64,000 nucleotides of DNA from positions 5,952,001 through 6,016,000 of the forward strand of contig CBDDPL010000004.1 of the NCBI GenBank assembly GCA_965232285.1, read 5' to 3'. The first letter of the stretch is position 1; each line of letters opens with the position of its first letter. Below, in pieces: positions 42,259-51,348 of the stretch. This stretch comes from Denitrobaculum sp965232285 (GTDB taxonomy: Bacteria; Pseudomonadota; Alphaproteobacteria; Kiloniellales; Kiloniellaceae). The notes beneath the pieces were generated by a model, which saw nothing but the letters and a program-made list of their open reading frames with translations, did not search any database and was not told the DNA's origin. The position numbers were made by a program, and so were the translations under genes.

Positions 42259-44544
42259 ATGGCAGTGTCGGCTAGCAAAAGCGTCGAAGGGCAGGCCTAT
42301 GCCTTCTTTGCGGCGGTGCTCGTAGCCGTGATGCTCCTGGCCGGCTTCTTCATCGACAGTGCCGAGGATGAACGGCGCCAAAGACTGCAGAGCGAATTGA
42401 CGCTGGTTGCCCGCGAAATCTCGCATTTCGCCGGGCCGGAACCCGGGGCCATCAAACGTGCTGAGCTGCAGACGACACTTCGCGAAATTGCAGTGGACCG
42501 CGACCTGTCCTACCTCTCGGTTTATGATACCCGGACCGGCGATCTCTTCAGTCTGGGCGTCGCGCAGGAGACAGGGGAAGGCGTCGTCGCTGTATCGATT
42601 CCGCTCGACAGGAACGGCCTGCGCTACGGCAGCGTGACGCTCGAACGCAGTCTTGGAGCGCCCTCGGCGCTGCGGTCCGTGACAGGGTACATTCTGCTCT
42701 CCTTCGCCGCACTGGCTGCGCTGGCCGCCGCTGCCTGGGTCGGCCTTCGCTTCTTTGTGATGACCCGCAGTGCGCGGGATCTCGGCGATGCCCTGCCCTT
42801 TTCTCCGCTTGCGGCCATCGCCAGCCCTTTCCTGCGACAGGATCATCCGGATTTCGCCGCCTTGCGGCCCGAGCAGGCCGCGGCAATCGTTCGGCAGTCG
42901 GGTTTTACCATGGCCCTGGTGCTCGCGAACGGCGGTTTTCTCGTCGGCTGCCTCTGGTCGCAGGTGCCCCATGAAGTGCTTATTCCCTGGGCAGTGTTCG
43001 TTTCGGGGCTGGCCCTGCTGAACCTCCGGGTCTGGCTGCGCAACCGCAATCGCCCGCTCCCGGATGCGGTCTCCAAGCAGACGCTCCGGCGCATGACCTA
43101 CCAGGCCGGCCTTCTCGGTTTGGCCTGGGGAATCGCACTTTCGGTCTTTTTCACCGGTGCCGATACCGTGGGTCGTTTTGTTTTGATCGCTTTGGGTTTG
43201 GGAATGGCGGCGGGCGGTACGGCGGCGCTGGCCTCCGTTCCTTCCGCGGCGCTGGTCTTCATCGGATCGATCATGGTGCCGGCGGCCCTGCGCTTCGCGA
43301 CCCTGGAGGGGGATGGTTTCTGGACGATGACAGTCCTCTGTGTCGTTTACTGCGGTTCGATGGGGGCGTTTCTTGGTCAGGCTTACCACGGTTTTGCGCG
43401 CAACGTGCTTGCCCGTCAGGCACAGGCGCGCCAGGCCGAGACGATTGCGCTGGTTCTCAACACCTATGAAGAACAGGCGTCGGACTGGCTTTGGGAGACC
43501 GATGCCGACGGCCGTTTGCAGTCACCCCCGCATCGGATGGAGCTCCTGTTCGGCGGACGCGGTACGGATCTGACGGGACGCCGTTTCGAGGATTTGCAAC
43601 CGAAAGGCGGAGACACGAGCTGGACGGCGCTGCTCGGAGCCCTATCCAGTCAGGAGAGCTTCCGAAACCTGACCGTTTCCGCGCAGGATGTCGGGGGACA
43701 GGAGCGCTGGATCTCGCTGTCGGGCCGGAAACGGGAGGATGGCTGTTGGCATGGCGTCGGATCCGACGTCACGGTCCGGGAGACGGCCCTGATCCAGTTG
43801 CGCACGGCGATGGAAGAGGCAAAGTCGGCCTCTCGCGCCACGACCGCATTTCTGGCCGCGACCAGTCACGAATTGAGGACGCCGTTGAATGCCATCATCG
43901 GTTTCTCGCAGGTCCTTGCCAGCACAAAAGTCTCTGCCGAGAAGTCGAGAGACTATATCCAGACCATCAATGGAGCCGGTCTTCATCTGCTCAATATCGT
44001 CAACGGTATTCTCGAGATGGCCCAGATCGAGGCCGGGCATAAGACGTTGCGCCATGAAACCGTCGATCTGTCCGAAGCGATTAAGGAGGCGACCGACTTT
44101 CTGGCATTCCAGTCGGAAAAAGCCGGGGTTGCCCTGCAGTTCAATGCCATTGAAACCGGCATCGCCCTCAAGGTCGACCGCCAGGCTTTGCGCCAGGTTC
44201 TGCTCAATGTGCTCGGCAACGCGGTCAAGTTTACGCTGCCCGGCGGCTCGGTGACGATCACCGCTGAGTTGCAGGGCGACAGCGTTTCCCTGTCGATCCG
44301 CGATACCGGGATCGGTATCGCCGAGGCCGATATCGAACGGATTTTACAGCCCTTCACGCAGGTCGATGATGGCCTGGAGCGACGCTATGACGGCACCGGA
44401 TTGGGACTTCCGATCGCCAAGAGCCTGATCGAATTGCATGGTGGCGAGCTGACGATCGCCAGCGATCCCGGCAAAGGAACGACGGTCAGGATGACTCTGC
44501 CTCAGGCCGTCGCAAGTCCTCTGGCCTACAGGCAGTCGGGTTGA
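42259..44544 (+). CDS. Membrane sensor histidine kinase
   Basis: A 761-residue kinase. An N-terminal helix (AYAFFAAVLVAVMLLAGFFI), a short extracytoplasmic segment and a second helix near 140 are followed by a block of about five membrane helices (about 215-375). A PAS-like domain (DWLWETDADGRLQSPPHRME) leads to the kinase core: H-box FLAATSHELRTPLNAIIGF (His537), N-box VLLNVLGNAVKF, then DTGIGIAEADIERI and GTGLGLPIAKSLI. There is no receiver domain and no response regulator nearby, so it is an orphan kinase. Confidence 0.9.
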   Translation: MAVSASKSVEGQAYAFFAAVLVAVMLLAGFFIDSAEDERRQRLQSELTLVAREISHFAGPEPGAIKRAELQTTLREIAVDRDLSYLSVYDTRTGDLFSLGVAQETGEGVVAVSIPLDRNGLRYGSVTLERSLGAPSALRSVTGYILLSFAALAALAAAAWVGLRFFVMTRSARDLGDALPFSPLAAIASPFLRQDHPDFAALRPEQAAAIVRQSGFTMALVLANGGFLVGCLWSQVPHEVLIPWAVFVSGLALLNLRVWLRNRNRPLPDAVSKQTLRRMTYQAGLLGLAWGIALSVFFTGADTVGRFVLIALGLGMAAGGTAALASVPSAALVFIGSIMVPAALRFATLEGDGFWTMTVLCVVYCGSMGAFLGQAYHGFARNVLARQAQARQAETIALVLNTYEEQASDWLWETDADGRLQSPPHRMELLFGGRGTDLTGRRFEDLQPKGGDTSWTALLGALSSQESFRNLTVSAQDVGGQERWISLSGRKREDGCWHGVGSDVTVRETALIQLRTAMEEAKSASRATTAFLAATSHELRTPLNAIIGFSQVLASTKVSAEKSRDYIQTINGAGLHLLNIVNGILEMAQIEAGHKTLRHETVDLSEAIKEATDFLAFQSEKAGVALQFNAIETGIALKVDRQALRQVLLNVLGNAVKFTLPGGSVTITAELQGDSVSLSIRDTGIGIAEADIERILQPFTQVDDGLERRYDGTGLGLPIAKSLIELHGGELTIASDPGKGTTVRMTLPQAVASPLAYRQSG

Positions 44545-44641
44545 ATAGCGCACCGCCGCTATAGATTTCTGACCCGGACGGCGACTCAATGGCAGCACGC
44601 ACGGCTTGCATGCGGCGCGTGAGAGGACTATTTCATCCGCT

Positions 44642-45454
44642 ATGCAATCTTCTCCCACGACGAAGCCCTTGTCTCCGCGCAAGATGGGGGCGATCAATGG
44701 GCGCGGCCTCTGGACTCTCTACGTTAAGGAAGTCCGCCGTTTCATGAACGTCTTTTCCCAGACGTTGCTGGCGCCCATGGTGACGACCCTTTTGTTCCTC
44801 GCCGTCTTCGCCCTGGCGCTGGGCGGTGCCGGGCGCCAGGCCGGCGGTGTCGACTACATTCTCTTTCTGGGGCCGGGGCTGATCATGATGTCCATGGTCC
44901 AGAATGCTTTCGCCAACACCTCATCGTCGATCCTGATCGCCAAGGTCCAGGGCAACATCGTCGATCTGCTGATGCCGCCGCTGTCACCGGCTGAACTGGT
45001 GATCGGCGTGGCCGGCGGCGGTGTCACCCGCGGTGTCATGGTCGGGCTGGTCGTCGCTCTGGGCATGTCGGTTTTTGTTCCCCTCACCATCCATAATCCG
45101 GGCTTTATCCTCTGGCACGCGGTCAATGCCTCACTGATGCTGGCGCTGTTGGGGATGATCGGTGGGATCTGGGCGGAAAAATTCGATCACATCGCGGCGG
45201 TCACCAACTTTATCATCACGCCCTTTTCCTTTCTCTCCGGCACCTTCTATTCGATCGAGCGCCTGCCGCAGGAATGGAGCTTCATCGCTCACTTCAACCC
45301 CTTCTTCTATATGATCGACGGCTTTCGCTATGGCTTTATCGGTCATGCGGATGGTTCTCTCGCGACCGGCTTCTTCCTGGTTCTCGGCGTCAACATATTC
45401 CTTGGCTTCGTCGCGCATCGCATGATCGCGACCGGTTACCGCCTCAAGGCATGA
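44642..45454 (+). CDS. ABC-2 type transporter permease, first of two
   Basis: A protein of about 270 residues with six membrane helices and ABC-2 features: LWTLYVKEVRRFMNVFSQTL, LLMPPLSPAELVIGVAGGGV, and the late PFSFLSGTFYSIERLPQEW with a FNPFFYMIDGFRYGFIG end. It would pair with an ATPase to export a lipid, polysaccharide or drug. No ATPase gene is nearby. The ATG at 44642 is preferred to an upstream TTG. Confidence 0.87.
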   Translation: MQSSPTTKPLSPRKMGAINGRGLWTLYVKEVRRFMNVFSQTLLAPMVTTLLFLAVFALALGGAGRQAGGVDYILFLGPGLIMMSMVQNAFANTSSSILIAKVQGNIVDLLMPPLSPAELVIGVAGGGVTRGVMVGLVVALGMSVFVPLTIHNPGFILWHAVNASLMLALLGMIGGIWAEKFDHIAAVTNFIITPFSFLSGTFYSIERLPQEWSFIAHFNPFFYMIDGFRYGFIGHADGSLATGFFLVLGVNIFLGFVAHRMIATGYRLKA

Positions 45455-45508
45455 GGCTTGTGACATGAGGTCGGCTAACATGAGGTCGGCGGCTGGAGCG
45501 GATGACGG

Positions 45509-46333
45509 ATGAGCTCGGGCGCCGCGCGGAATCGTAACCAGGCAAGCAGGGTCCGGGCCTACGGCCCGATCAACTGGTACGGGCTGTGGGTGCTCTACTC
45601 CCGAAAGGGGGTGCTGCGGTTTCTGCGTTACGGCCTGGAATCCATCGCCGGCCCGGTGGTTTCCAGTTGTATTTTCGTGACCGTCTTCGTTCTCGCTCTT
45701 GGCGGTACGGCCGCCATGTCACCGGACCTTACGCTGGCCCAGTTTGTGGTCCCCGGGATCGTCATGTTCACCCTGACCCAGGTGGCCTTCGACTCCGCGG
45801 CGGTGATGATCATTCACGACAAGCACGACGGCATGATCGAAGACGTGCTGATGGCGCCCTTGACCCCGCTCGAGGTCACCCTGGGCTATACCCTGGGTGC
45901 GGCCACCAACGGCCTGATCACCGGGGCGATACTCCTGGCGATCTTCGCACTTTTCGTCGACCTGCCCTTTGCCGGTTTCGCGACGGCGGCGGCCTTTGCG
46001 CTTGGCGGGACGCTGCTCTTCGCCCTGGTCGGGGTGATTGTGGGGATCTGGGCCGAACGCTGGGACCACTTCAGCGCCGCCGAGACCTTCCTGATCATGC
46101 CCCTGGGGCTGCTCTCCGGCACTTTCTTCTCCCTCGACCGTGTTCCGGCGGGGTTCGATTGGCTGTTGCTGGGTAATCCCATGTTCCATGCCATCAACGG
46201 CTTTCGGGCCGCGCTCACCGGCCATAGCGACGCGGTGGTCTGGCTGGGCGGTCTCTTCCTCGGCGGGCTGATCCTGATCCTGGGTGTCATCGCCTGGCGT
46301 CTCTTTGCGGCTGGCTATCGGATCAAGGCCTGA
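45509..46333 (+). CDS. ABC-2 type transporter permease, second of two
   Basis: A 274-residue paralog of the previous protein with the same landmarks: INWYGLWVLYSRKGVLRFLR, VLMAPLTPLEVTLGYTLGAA, GLLSGTFFSLDRVPAGFDWL and NPMFHAINGFRAALTGHSD. Both end with an A(T/A)GYR-[IL]-KA tail. The two permeases probably form a heterodimer. Their ATPase must be encoded elsewhere. Confidence 0.88.
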   Translation: MSSGAARNRNQASRVRAYGPINWYGLWVLYSRKGVLRFLRYGLESIAGPVVSSCIFVTVFVLALGGTAAMSPDLTLAQFVVPGIVMFTLTQVAFDSAAVMIIHDKHDGMIEDVLMAPLTPLEVTLGYTLGAATNGLITGAILLAIFALFVDLPFAGFATAAAFALGGTLLFALVGVIVGIWAERWDHFSAAETFLIMPLGLLSGTFFSLDRVPAGFDWLLLGNPMFHAINGFRAALTGHSDAVVWLGGLFLGGLILILGVIAWRLFAAGYRIKA

Positions 46334-46454
46334 AGACGGCTCAAATCCAATGTTTAATGGATTGTCTACAGTTTTGAGTTGAAGTTATCGATCGTGCCTC
46401 TTTGCTGTAAAATGGCACAAATAGCGGAATTCTGTCCGATTCTAGAGGCTGGAC

Positions 46455-47408
46455 ATGCGAAGACTGGGACTGGTGGCGTCGTTTTTGGCGGTAAGGCAAA
46501 TAAAGCTGCAGCTTGCCGCAAGTCTGTTCTTGTTTGTTTTCGCGACAACAGGGGCGGTCGGTCCCGCGATTGCGCGCGAGCTGCCTTACGGCCAGGGGCT
46601 TTTATGGAAAGTGGAACAACCGGGTTCCGGCCTGGAGCCAAACTATGTCCTCGGGACGATCCACGTCACGGATCCTCGCATACTGAATTTGCCCAAAGCG
46701 GTACGTGAAGCCTTTGCCTCGGCTAAGTCGGCCACCTTCGAAATCCGGCAGTCTTCCGGCGATCAGGCAAAAATGCTCAAGTTGATGTCGCTTGAGCCAG
46801 GTCGAACTCTGGGCGAATACCTGACCCGTGAGCAACTCAAACTGGTCGGCAAGGCGGCTGATCTTTACGGCTTGCCGGAACATATGTTGCAGCGGTTCAA
46901 GCCCTGGGCGCTTTACCTGATCTTCTCGGTCCCGCCATCTGAACATCAGCGAAAGGCCAGGGGGAAAAAGGCTCTCGATTTCGCTCTCCAAACCAGGGCG
47001 AGAGACTTTGGGGTGCCGGTGTACGGCCTGGAAACCCTGGATGAACAGCTTGCACTCTTCGATCAGCTTTCCGATCAGGTTCAGGTCGCATATCTCGAAT
47101 CTGTCCTACGTCAGCTCGATAGCTTCGAGGTGCAGTTCGAGCAACTCCTCCAGCTCTACCTGGCCCAGGACATTTCGGGAATTCAAAATCTGGCGGTTGA
47201 GAGCCTTGACGAGTCGGACATGGCGGCCTGGGAGAGTTTTCAGGCCGAAGTGGTTGACCGGCGTAATTTTTTGATGGTTGAACGGATGGAAGAACGGCTT
47301 CAGGAAGGCGGCGCCTTCGTGGCCGTTGGGGCTTTGCATCTGCCCGGGGAGAAAGGTGTTCTGAGTCTCCTGCATTCCAAGGGCTATAAGCTCACGCGAC
47401 TCTACTGA
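46455..47408 (+). CDS. TraB/GumN family protein
   Basis: A 317-residue exported protein with a signal peptide (LAASLFLFVFATTGAVGPAIA) and the TraB/GumN (TIKI-like) pattern: LLWKVEQPG and YVLGTIHVTDPRILNLPK at the start, and GGAFVAVGALHLPGEKGVLS with GY-x-LTR at the end. The conserved GTIHV and GALHLPGE are the putative metal-protease motifs. Its bacterial function is unknown. Confidence 0.9.
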   Translation: MRRLGLVASFLAVRQIKLQLAASLFLFVFATTGAVGPAIARELPYGQGLLWKVEQPGSGLEPNYVLGTIHVTDPRILNLPKAVREAFASAKSATFEIRQSSGDQAKMLKLMSLEPGRTLGEYLTREQLKLVGKAADLYGLPEHMLQRFKPWALYLIFSVPPSEHQRKARGKKALDFALQTRARDFGVPVYGLETLDEQLALFDQLSDQVQVAYLESVLRQLDSFEVQFEQLLQLYLAQDISGIQNLAVESLDESDMAAWESFQAEVVDRRNFLMVERMEERLQEGGAFVAVGALHLPGEKGVLSLLHSKGYKLTRLY

Positions 47409-47602
47409 CCGCCGTTTCGGCGGCCACCTTCAGCGCTCTGTTGACAGAACGATGCTTTCGGCGAATATTCGCGGGCATCCGGGGTGGCTTCGGCCTTCCC
47501 GGGCATTTTTTTGGTCGACGTTTTGTCGTCATCGTGCTGCTAAGGCAATTTGCGTTTTACTTGTTTCAAGAAAACCGCAAGCCGCTACAGAAGGAGGATC
47601 TC

Positions 47603-48787
47603 GTGAGCGAAGCACTCTTGCCGACCTATGCCCGCGCTGACCTCGCCTTCGAAAGAGGTGAGGGCCCTTACCTGTACACGGCCGACGGACGACGATTCCT
47701 CGATTTTGCCGCGGGTATCGCCGTGAACGCCCTGGGCCACAGCCACCCGAAGCTGGTGCAGGCCCTGACCGAACAGGGTGCCAAGCTCTGGCATGTCTCC
47801 AATCTCTATCAGATCCCAGAAGGCGCGCGCCTGGCGGAGCGTCTGGCCGAGAACAGCTTCGCCGACCGGGTGTTCTTCACCAACTCCGGCGCGGAGGCCA
47901 TGGAAGGCGCGCTCAAGCTTGCGCGCAAGTACCACAGTGCCAAGGGTCATCCTGAGCGTTACCGCATCATCGCCTGCAACAATGCGTTCCATGGCCGGAC
48001 CATGACCACGCTTTCGGCGGCGGGCAATCAGGCGCACCTGAAAGGCTTCGGCCCGGAACTGGGCGGCTTCGATCATGTGGCCTTCGAGAACATGAACGAG
48101 CTGCGCGCGGCGATTACCGCCGAGACGGCCGCGATCGTGGTCGAGCCGGTTCAGGGTGAGGGCGGGATACGCCCGGCCTCCCTCGAGTACCTGCGCAGTC
48201 TGCGCGAAGTCTGCGACGAGTTCGGGCTGCTGCTGATCTTCGATGAAATCCAGTGCGGTATGGGCCGGACCGGCAAGCTCTTCGCCTATGAGTGGGCCGG
48301 GATCGAACCGGACGTCATGGCGCTGGCCAAGGGGATCGGCGGTGGCTTCCCCCTGGGGGCCTTCCTGGCCAGCGAAGAGGCGGCCTCCGGCATGACCGCG
48401 GGAACCCACGGCAGTACCTACGGGGGCAATCCCCTGGCCATGGCGGTCGGTAACGCCGTGCTGGATGCTCTGCTTGAAGAGGGCTTCCTGGCGCGGGCGG
48501 AAGCCACTGGCAAGCTCTTGAAGAGCAAGCTGGAGGCACTGGTCGCCGCCAATCCTCATGTCTTCGCGGAGGTCCGTGGGACAGGCCTGATGCTTGGTCT
48601 GAAGGCGGTTCCGGCCAATGGCGAGGTGATCGGTGCCCTGCGCGACGAGGGTCTGCTGACCGTCGGTGCGGCCGACAATGTCATCCGGCTTCTACCGCCG
48701 CTGATCATTCAGGAGGCACAGGTCGAGGAAGCCATCGAAGCGCTGGAGCGGGTTTGCGCCAAATGGCCCAGGGCAGGTGCGGCATGA
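47603..48787 (+). CDS. argD: Acetylornithine aminotransferase
   Basis: A 394-residue class III aminotransferase of arginine synthesis. It has DFAAGIAVNALGHSHPKLVQ, FFTNSGAEAMEGALKLARKY, NAFHGRTMTTLSAAG, LLIFDEIQCGMGRTGKLFAY (Asp-Glu-x-Gln) and the PLP lysine in MALAKGIGGGFPLGAFLAS. The GTG at 47603 has AAGGAGGA just upstream; the frame open to 47441 adds an unrelated stretch. It overlaps argF by 4 bp (ATGA). Confidence 0.94.
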   Translation: MSEALLPTYARADLAFERGEGPYLYTADGRRFLDFAAGIAVNALGHSHPKLVQALTEQGAKLWHVSNLYQIPEGARLAERLAENSFADRVFFTNSGAEAMEGALKLARKYHSAKGHPERYRIIACNNAFHGRTMTTLSAAGNQAHLKGFGPELGGFDHVAFENMNELRAAITAETAAIVVEPVQGEGGIRPASLEYLRSLREVCDEFGLLLIFDEIQCGMGRTGKLFAYEWAGIEPDVMALAKGIGGGFPLGAFLASEEAASGMTAGTHGSTYGGNPLAMAVGNAVLDALLEEGFLARAEATGKLLKSKLEALVAANPHVFAEVRGTGLMLGLKAVPANGEVIGALRDEGLLTVGAADNVIRLLPPLIIQEAQVEEAIEALERVCAKWPRAGAA

Positions 48788-49698
48788 CCGCGCCAAGGCA
48801 CTTTCTGGATCTGGATCGGTTTTCCAGCGAGGAGCTGCATGGCATCCTTGACCTGGGCGGCGCCCTGAAGCGCGGCGAGGCGCCTGATGGCGAGGCCAAG
48901 CCGCTCCTCGGCAAAACGCTCGCCATGATCTTTGAGAAGCCCTCGACCCGTACCCGCGTGTCTTTCGAGGTGGGCATGCGTCAGCTTGGCGGTGACGCCG
49001 TGGTTCTGGAGCCGAGCGGTACCCAACTCGGCCGCGGTGAAACGGTGGCGGATACGGCGCGCGTTCTCTCGCGCTACGTCGATGCCATCATGATCCGCAC
49101 CACCAAGGAGGAGATCCTTCTTGAGATGGCGGAGTACGCCACGGTTCCGGTGATCAATGGCCTGACCGACCGCACGCATCCCTGCCAGCTCATGGCCGAC
49201 GTCATGACCTTTGAAGAGCACCGCGGGCCGATCAAGAACAAGATCATCACCTGGTCCGGCGACGGCAACAATATGGCGACCTCCTGGATCCACGCGGCGA
49301 CACGCTTTGGCTTCGAGCTGCGCCTGGCCTGTCCGCAGGAGCTCTCGCCGCCCAAGGACGTGCTGGACTGGGCGGAACGCGAGGGCGCGAAGATCGTTGT
49401 GTCGTCGGATGTCGAGGCCGCGGTCTCGGGGGCTGATTGTGTCGTGACGGACACCTGGGTTTCCATGGGCGATGACGATGGCACTACACGACACAATCTT
49501 CTGCGTGGTTATCAGGTGGATGACCGCCTGATGTCTCTGGCCAAGGACGATGCCATCTTCATGCATTGCCTGCCGGCGCACCGCGGCGACGAGGTGACCG
49601 CGTCGGTGATCGACGGCGCGCAGTCGGTGATCTGGGACGAGGCGGAAAACCGACTGCACGCGCAGAAGGGGATTCTCTACTGGTGCCTGGCGCGATGA
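48784..49698 (+). CDS. argF: Ornithine carbamoyltransferase
   Basis: A 304-residue transcarbamoylase that makes citrulline from ornithine and carbamoyl phosphate. The carbamoyl phosphate loop is FEKPSTRTRVSFE, with NGLTDRTHPCQLMADVMT, the ornithine loop DTWVSMGDDD and the C-terminal FMHCLPAHRGDEV. The ATG at 48784 overlaps the argD stop (ATGA) and its own stop overlaps hslO the same way. Confidence 0.96.
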   Translation: MTAPRHFLDLDRFSSEELHGILDLGGALKRGEAPDGEAKPLLGKTLAMIFEKPSTRTRVSFEVGMRQLGGDAVVLEPSGTQLGRGETVADTARVLSRYVDAIMIRTTKEEILLEMAEYATVPVINGLTDRTHPCQLMADVMTFEEHRGPIKNKIITWSGDGNNMATSWIHAATRFGFELRLACPQELSPPKDVLDWAEREGAKIVVSSDVEAAVSGADCVVTDTWVSMGDDDGTTRHNLLRGYQVDDRLMSLAKDDAIFMHCLPAHRGDEVTASVIDGAQSVIWDEAENRLHAQKGILYWCLAR

Positions 49699-50651
49699 CA
49701 CCCGACAGGGGGGGCGGGGGCGAGACCGGCCCCGCGAACAGCCCGATTCTCGATGACCTGATTCAGCCCTTCATGCTCGAGACGACCGGTATCCGCGGCC
49801 GCCTCGTGAAGCTGGGCGACAGCCTGAACACGATTCTCGGCCGTCACGACTATCCGGAGCCTGTTGCGGCGAGCCTCGGGGAGTTGCTGCTGCTGGCCTC
49901 GGTTCTTTCCAGCATGCTCAAGTTCAGCGGCGTCTTCACTCTTCAGGTCAAGGGTGACGGCGCCGTGAACATTATGGTCGCGGACGTTACCTCCGAGGGG
50001 GATTTGCGCGGTTACGCCGGCTTCGACGCGGCAAAGCTGGATGCCCTTCCGGCGCCGGCTGAGGGCGGCCGCTATACGGTTCCCGAGCTGATGGGGAAGG
50101 GCTATCTCGCCTTCACGGTAGACCAACGCTCGGACAGCGACCGCTATCAGGGCATCGTCGAGCTGGACGGCGCCTCTCTTGCCGACTGCCTGCTGCACTA
50201 CTTCCGTCAGTCCGAACAGATTCAGACTGGTCTGCTGGTTTCGGTCGGTAAGGACGAGAACGGGCATTGGCGCGGCGGCGGTCTGGGCGTGCAGCATCTT
50301 CCCGATGAGGCCAAAGCCAGCGGGCAGAATGAGGATCTGCGCGAAGAAGACTGGCGCCGGACCATGATCCTTCAGGCTAGCTGTACCGAGGGCGAGTTGC
50401 TCGATGCCGCCCTGCCGGCCAACGATCTGCTGTTCCGCCTGTTCCATGAAGAAGGCGTGCGGGTCTTCGAACGTCGCGCGCTGGCTTTTGGTTGCCGCTG
50501 CTCCCGCAGCCGTCTGGAAGCGGTCCTCAGCCAGATGCCGCGGGAAGAGGTCGAGACGCTCAAGGTCGACGGTGTGGTGATTGCCACCTGCGAATTCTGC
50601 AACACCGACTACCGCTACGACGACGCGGCGCTGGATCGTCTTTACGCTTGA
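49695..50651 (+). CDS. hslO: Hsp33 redox-regulated chaperone
   Basis: A 318-residue holdase chaperone that becomes active on oxidation. The zinc/redox switch is C267-x-C269 (FGCRCSRSRLEAVL) and C299-x2-C302 (ATCEFCNTDYRY). The N-terminal domain has FTLQVKGDGAVNIMVADVTS and GYLAFTVDQ. The ATG at 49695 overlaps the argF stop. The argD-argF-hslO order is common in alphaproteobacteria. Confidence 0.95.
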   Translation: MTPDRGGGGETGPANSPILDDLIQPFMLETTGIRGRLVKLGDSLNTILGRHDYPEPVAASLGELLLLASVLSSMLKFSGVFTLQVKGDGAVNIMVADVTSEGDLRGYAGFDAAKLDALPAPAEGGRYTVPELMGKGYLAFTVDQRSDSDRYQGIVELDGASLADCLLHYFRQSEQIQTGLLVSVGKDENGHWRGGGLGVQHLPDEAKASGQNEDLREEDWRRTMILQASCTEGELLDAALPANDLLFRLFHEEGVRVFERRALAFGCRCSRSRLEAVLSQMPREEVETLKVDGVVIATCEFCNTDYRYDDAALDRLYA

Positions 50652-50745
50652 GCGTTATTCGGCGTTCTACGCCTGTTTTTCGAACACAATTTGCTGCTAT
50701 AAGCGAGGCGTCAAAGATCCTTGGTGTTAGAGAGGACTCGCCATA

Positions 50746-51348
50746 ATGCATCTCGCTTTGAAGGGGACGGCGCGCGGTGCCGTCGTGCTGTTGCTCGCTT
50801 TGTTCGTTGCCGCTTGCGAGACCCCGCCGTCACAGAACAATTTTGCGGAAATCACCTTCCGCCATCTGCCTGAGATCAAGCTCAACGTCCGTGAAATCGT
50901 CTACCAGTTGGACTATCAGGCCCCCCAAGCCGCACCGAACGTCGACCATATTTTCCCGGTGCCGCCGGCGCAGGCTGCGGAACGTTGGGCGGCGGACCGC
51001 TTGCGTGCTGTCGGAACCCAGAACAAAGCGCTCTTCATCCTTAAAGATGCCTCTGTTACGGAAGAAAAGCTGGAAACCAAGGGCGGTTTGACGGGGGCTT
51101 TCACCACCGAACAGACCGAACGTTACCAGGCACGTATGGAAGCCGAGATGAAGATCGTCGACGATTTCGGCAATGAACTGGCCACGCTCTCCGCCCGGTC
51201 CGCCCGCTCAACCACCACGCCAGAGGATCTTTCCCTGCGCGAGCGCGAGGAAATCTGGTTCAAGCTGACCGAGGATGTCATGCGCGACCTGGACGCCCAG
51301 CTCGAACCGGCGATCCGGCGCGTCTTCTTTCCTTATCTGACGCTTTAG
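50746..51348 (+). CDS. Unrecognised lipoprotein
   Basis: A 200-residue protein with a lipoprotein signal (LLLALFVAACETP) and a soluble domain with EITFRHLPEIKLNVREIVYQ and a basic/acidic C-terminal half ending VFFPYLTL. GAGAGGA lies upstream of the ATG. I do not recognise a named family, although the size and context resemble conserved alphaproteobacterial lipoproteins. It converges on argE with a 4-bp overlap of their ends. Confidence 0.75.
   Translation: MHLALKGTARGAVVLLLALFVAACETPPSQNNFAEITFRHLPEIKLNVREIVYQLDYQAPQAAPNVDHIFPVPPAQAAERWAADRLRAVGTQNKALFILKDASVTEEKLETKGGLTGAFTTEQTERYQARMEAEMKIVDDFGNELATLSARSARSTTTPEDLSLREREEIWFKLTEDVMRDLDAQLEPAIRRVFFPYLTL

Noticed and set aside
42193..43389. 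398-residue frame on the minus strand opposite the sensor kinase
   Set aside because: It is the reverse of a well-supported kinase gene, has low-complexity charged sequence and no family motif. High GC content creates such frames.
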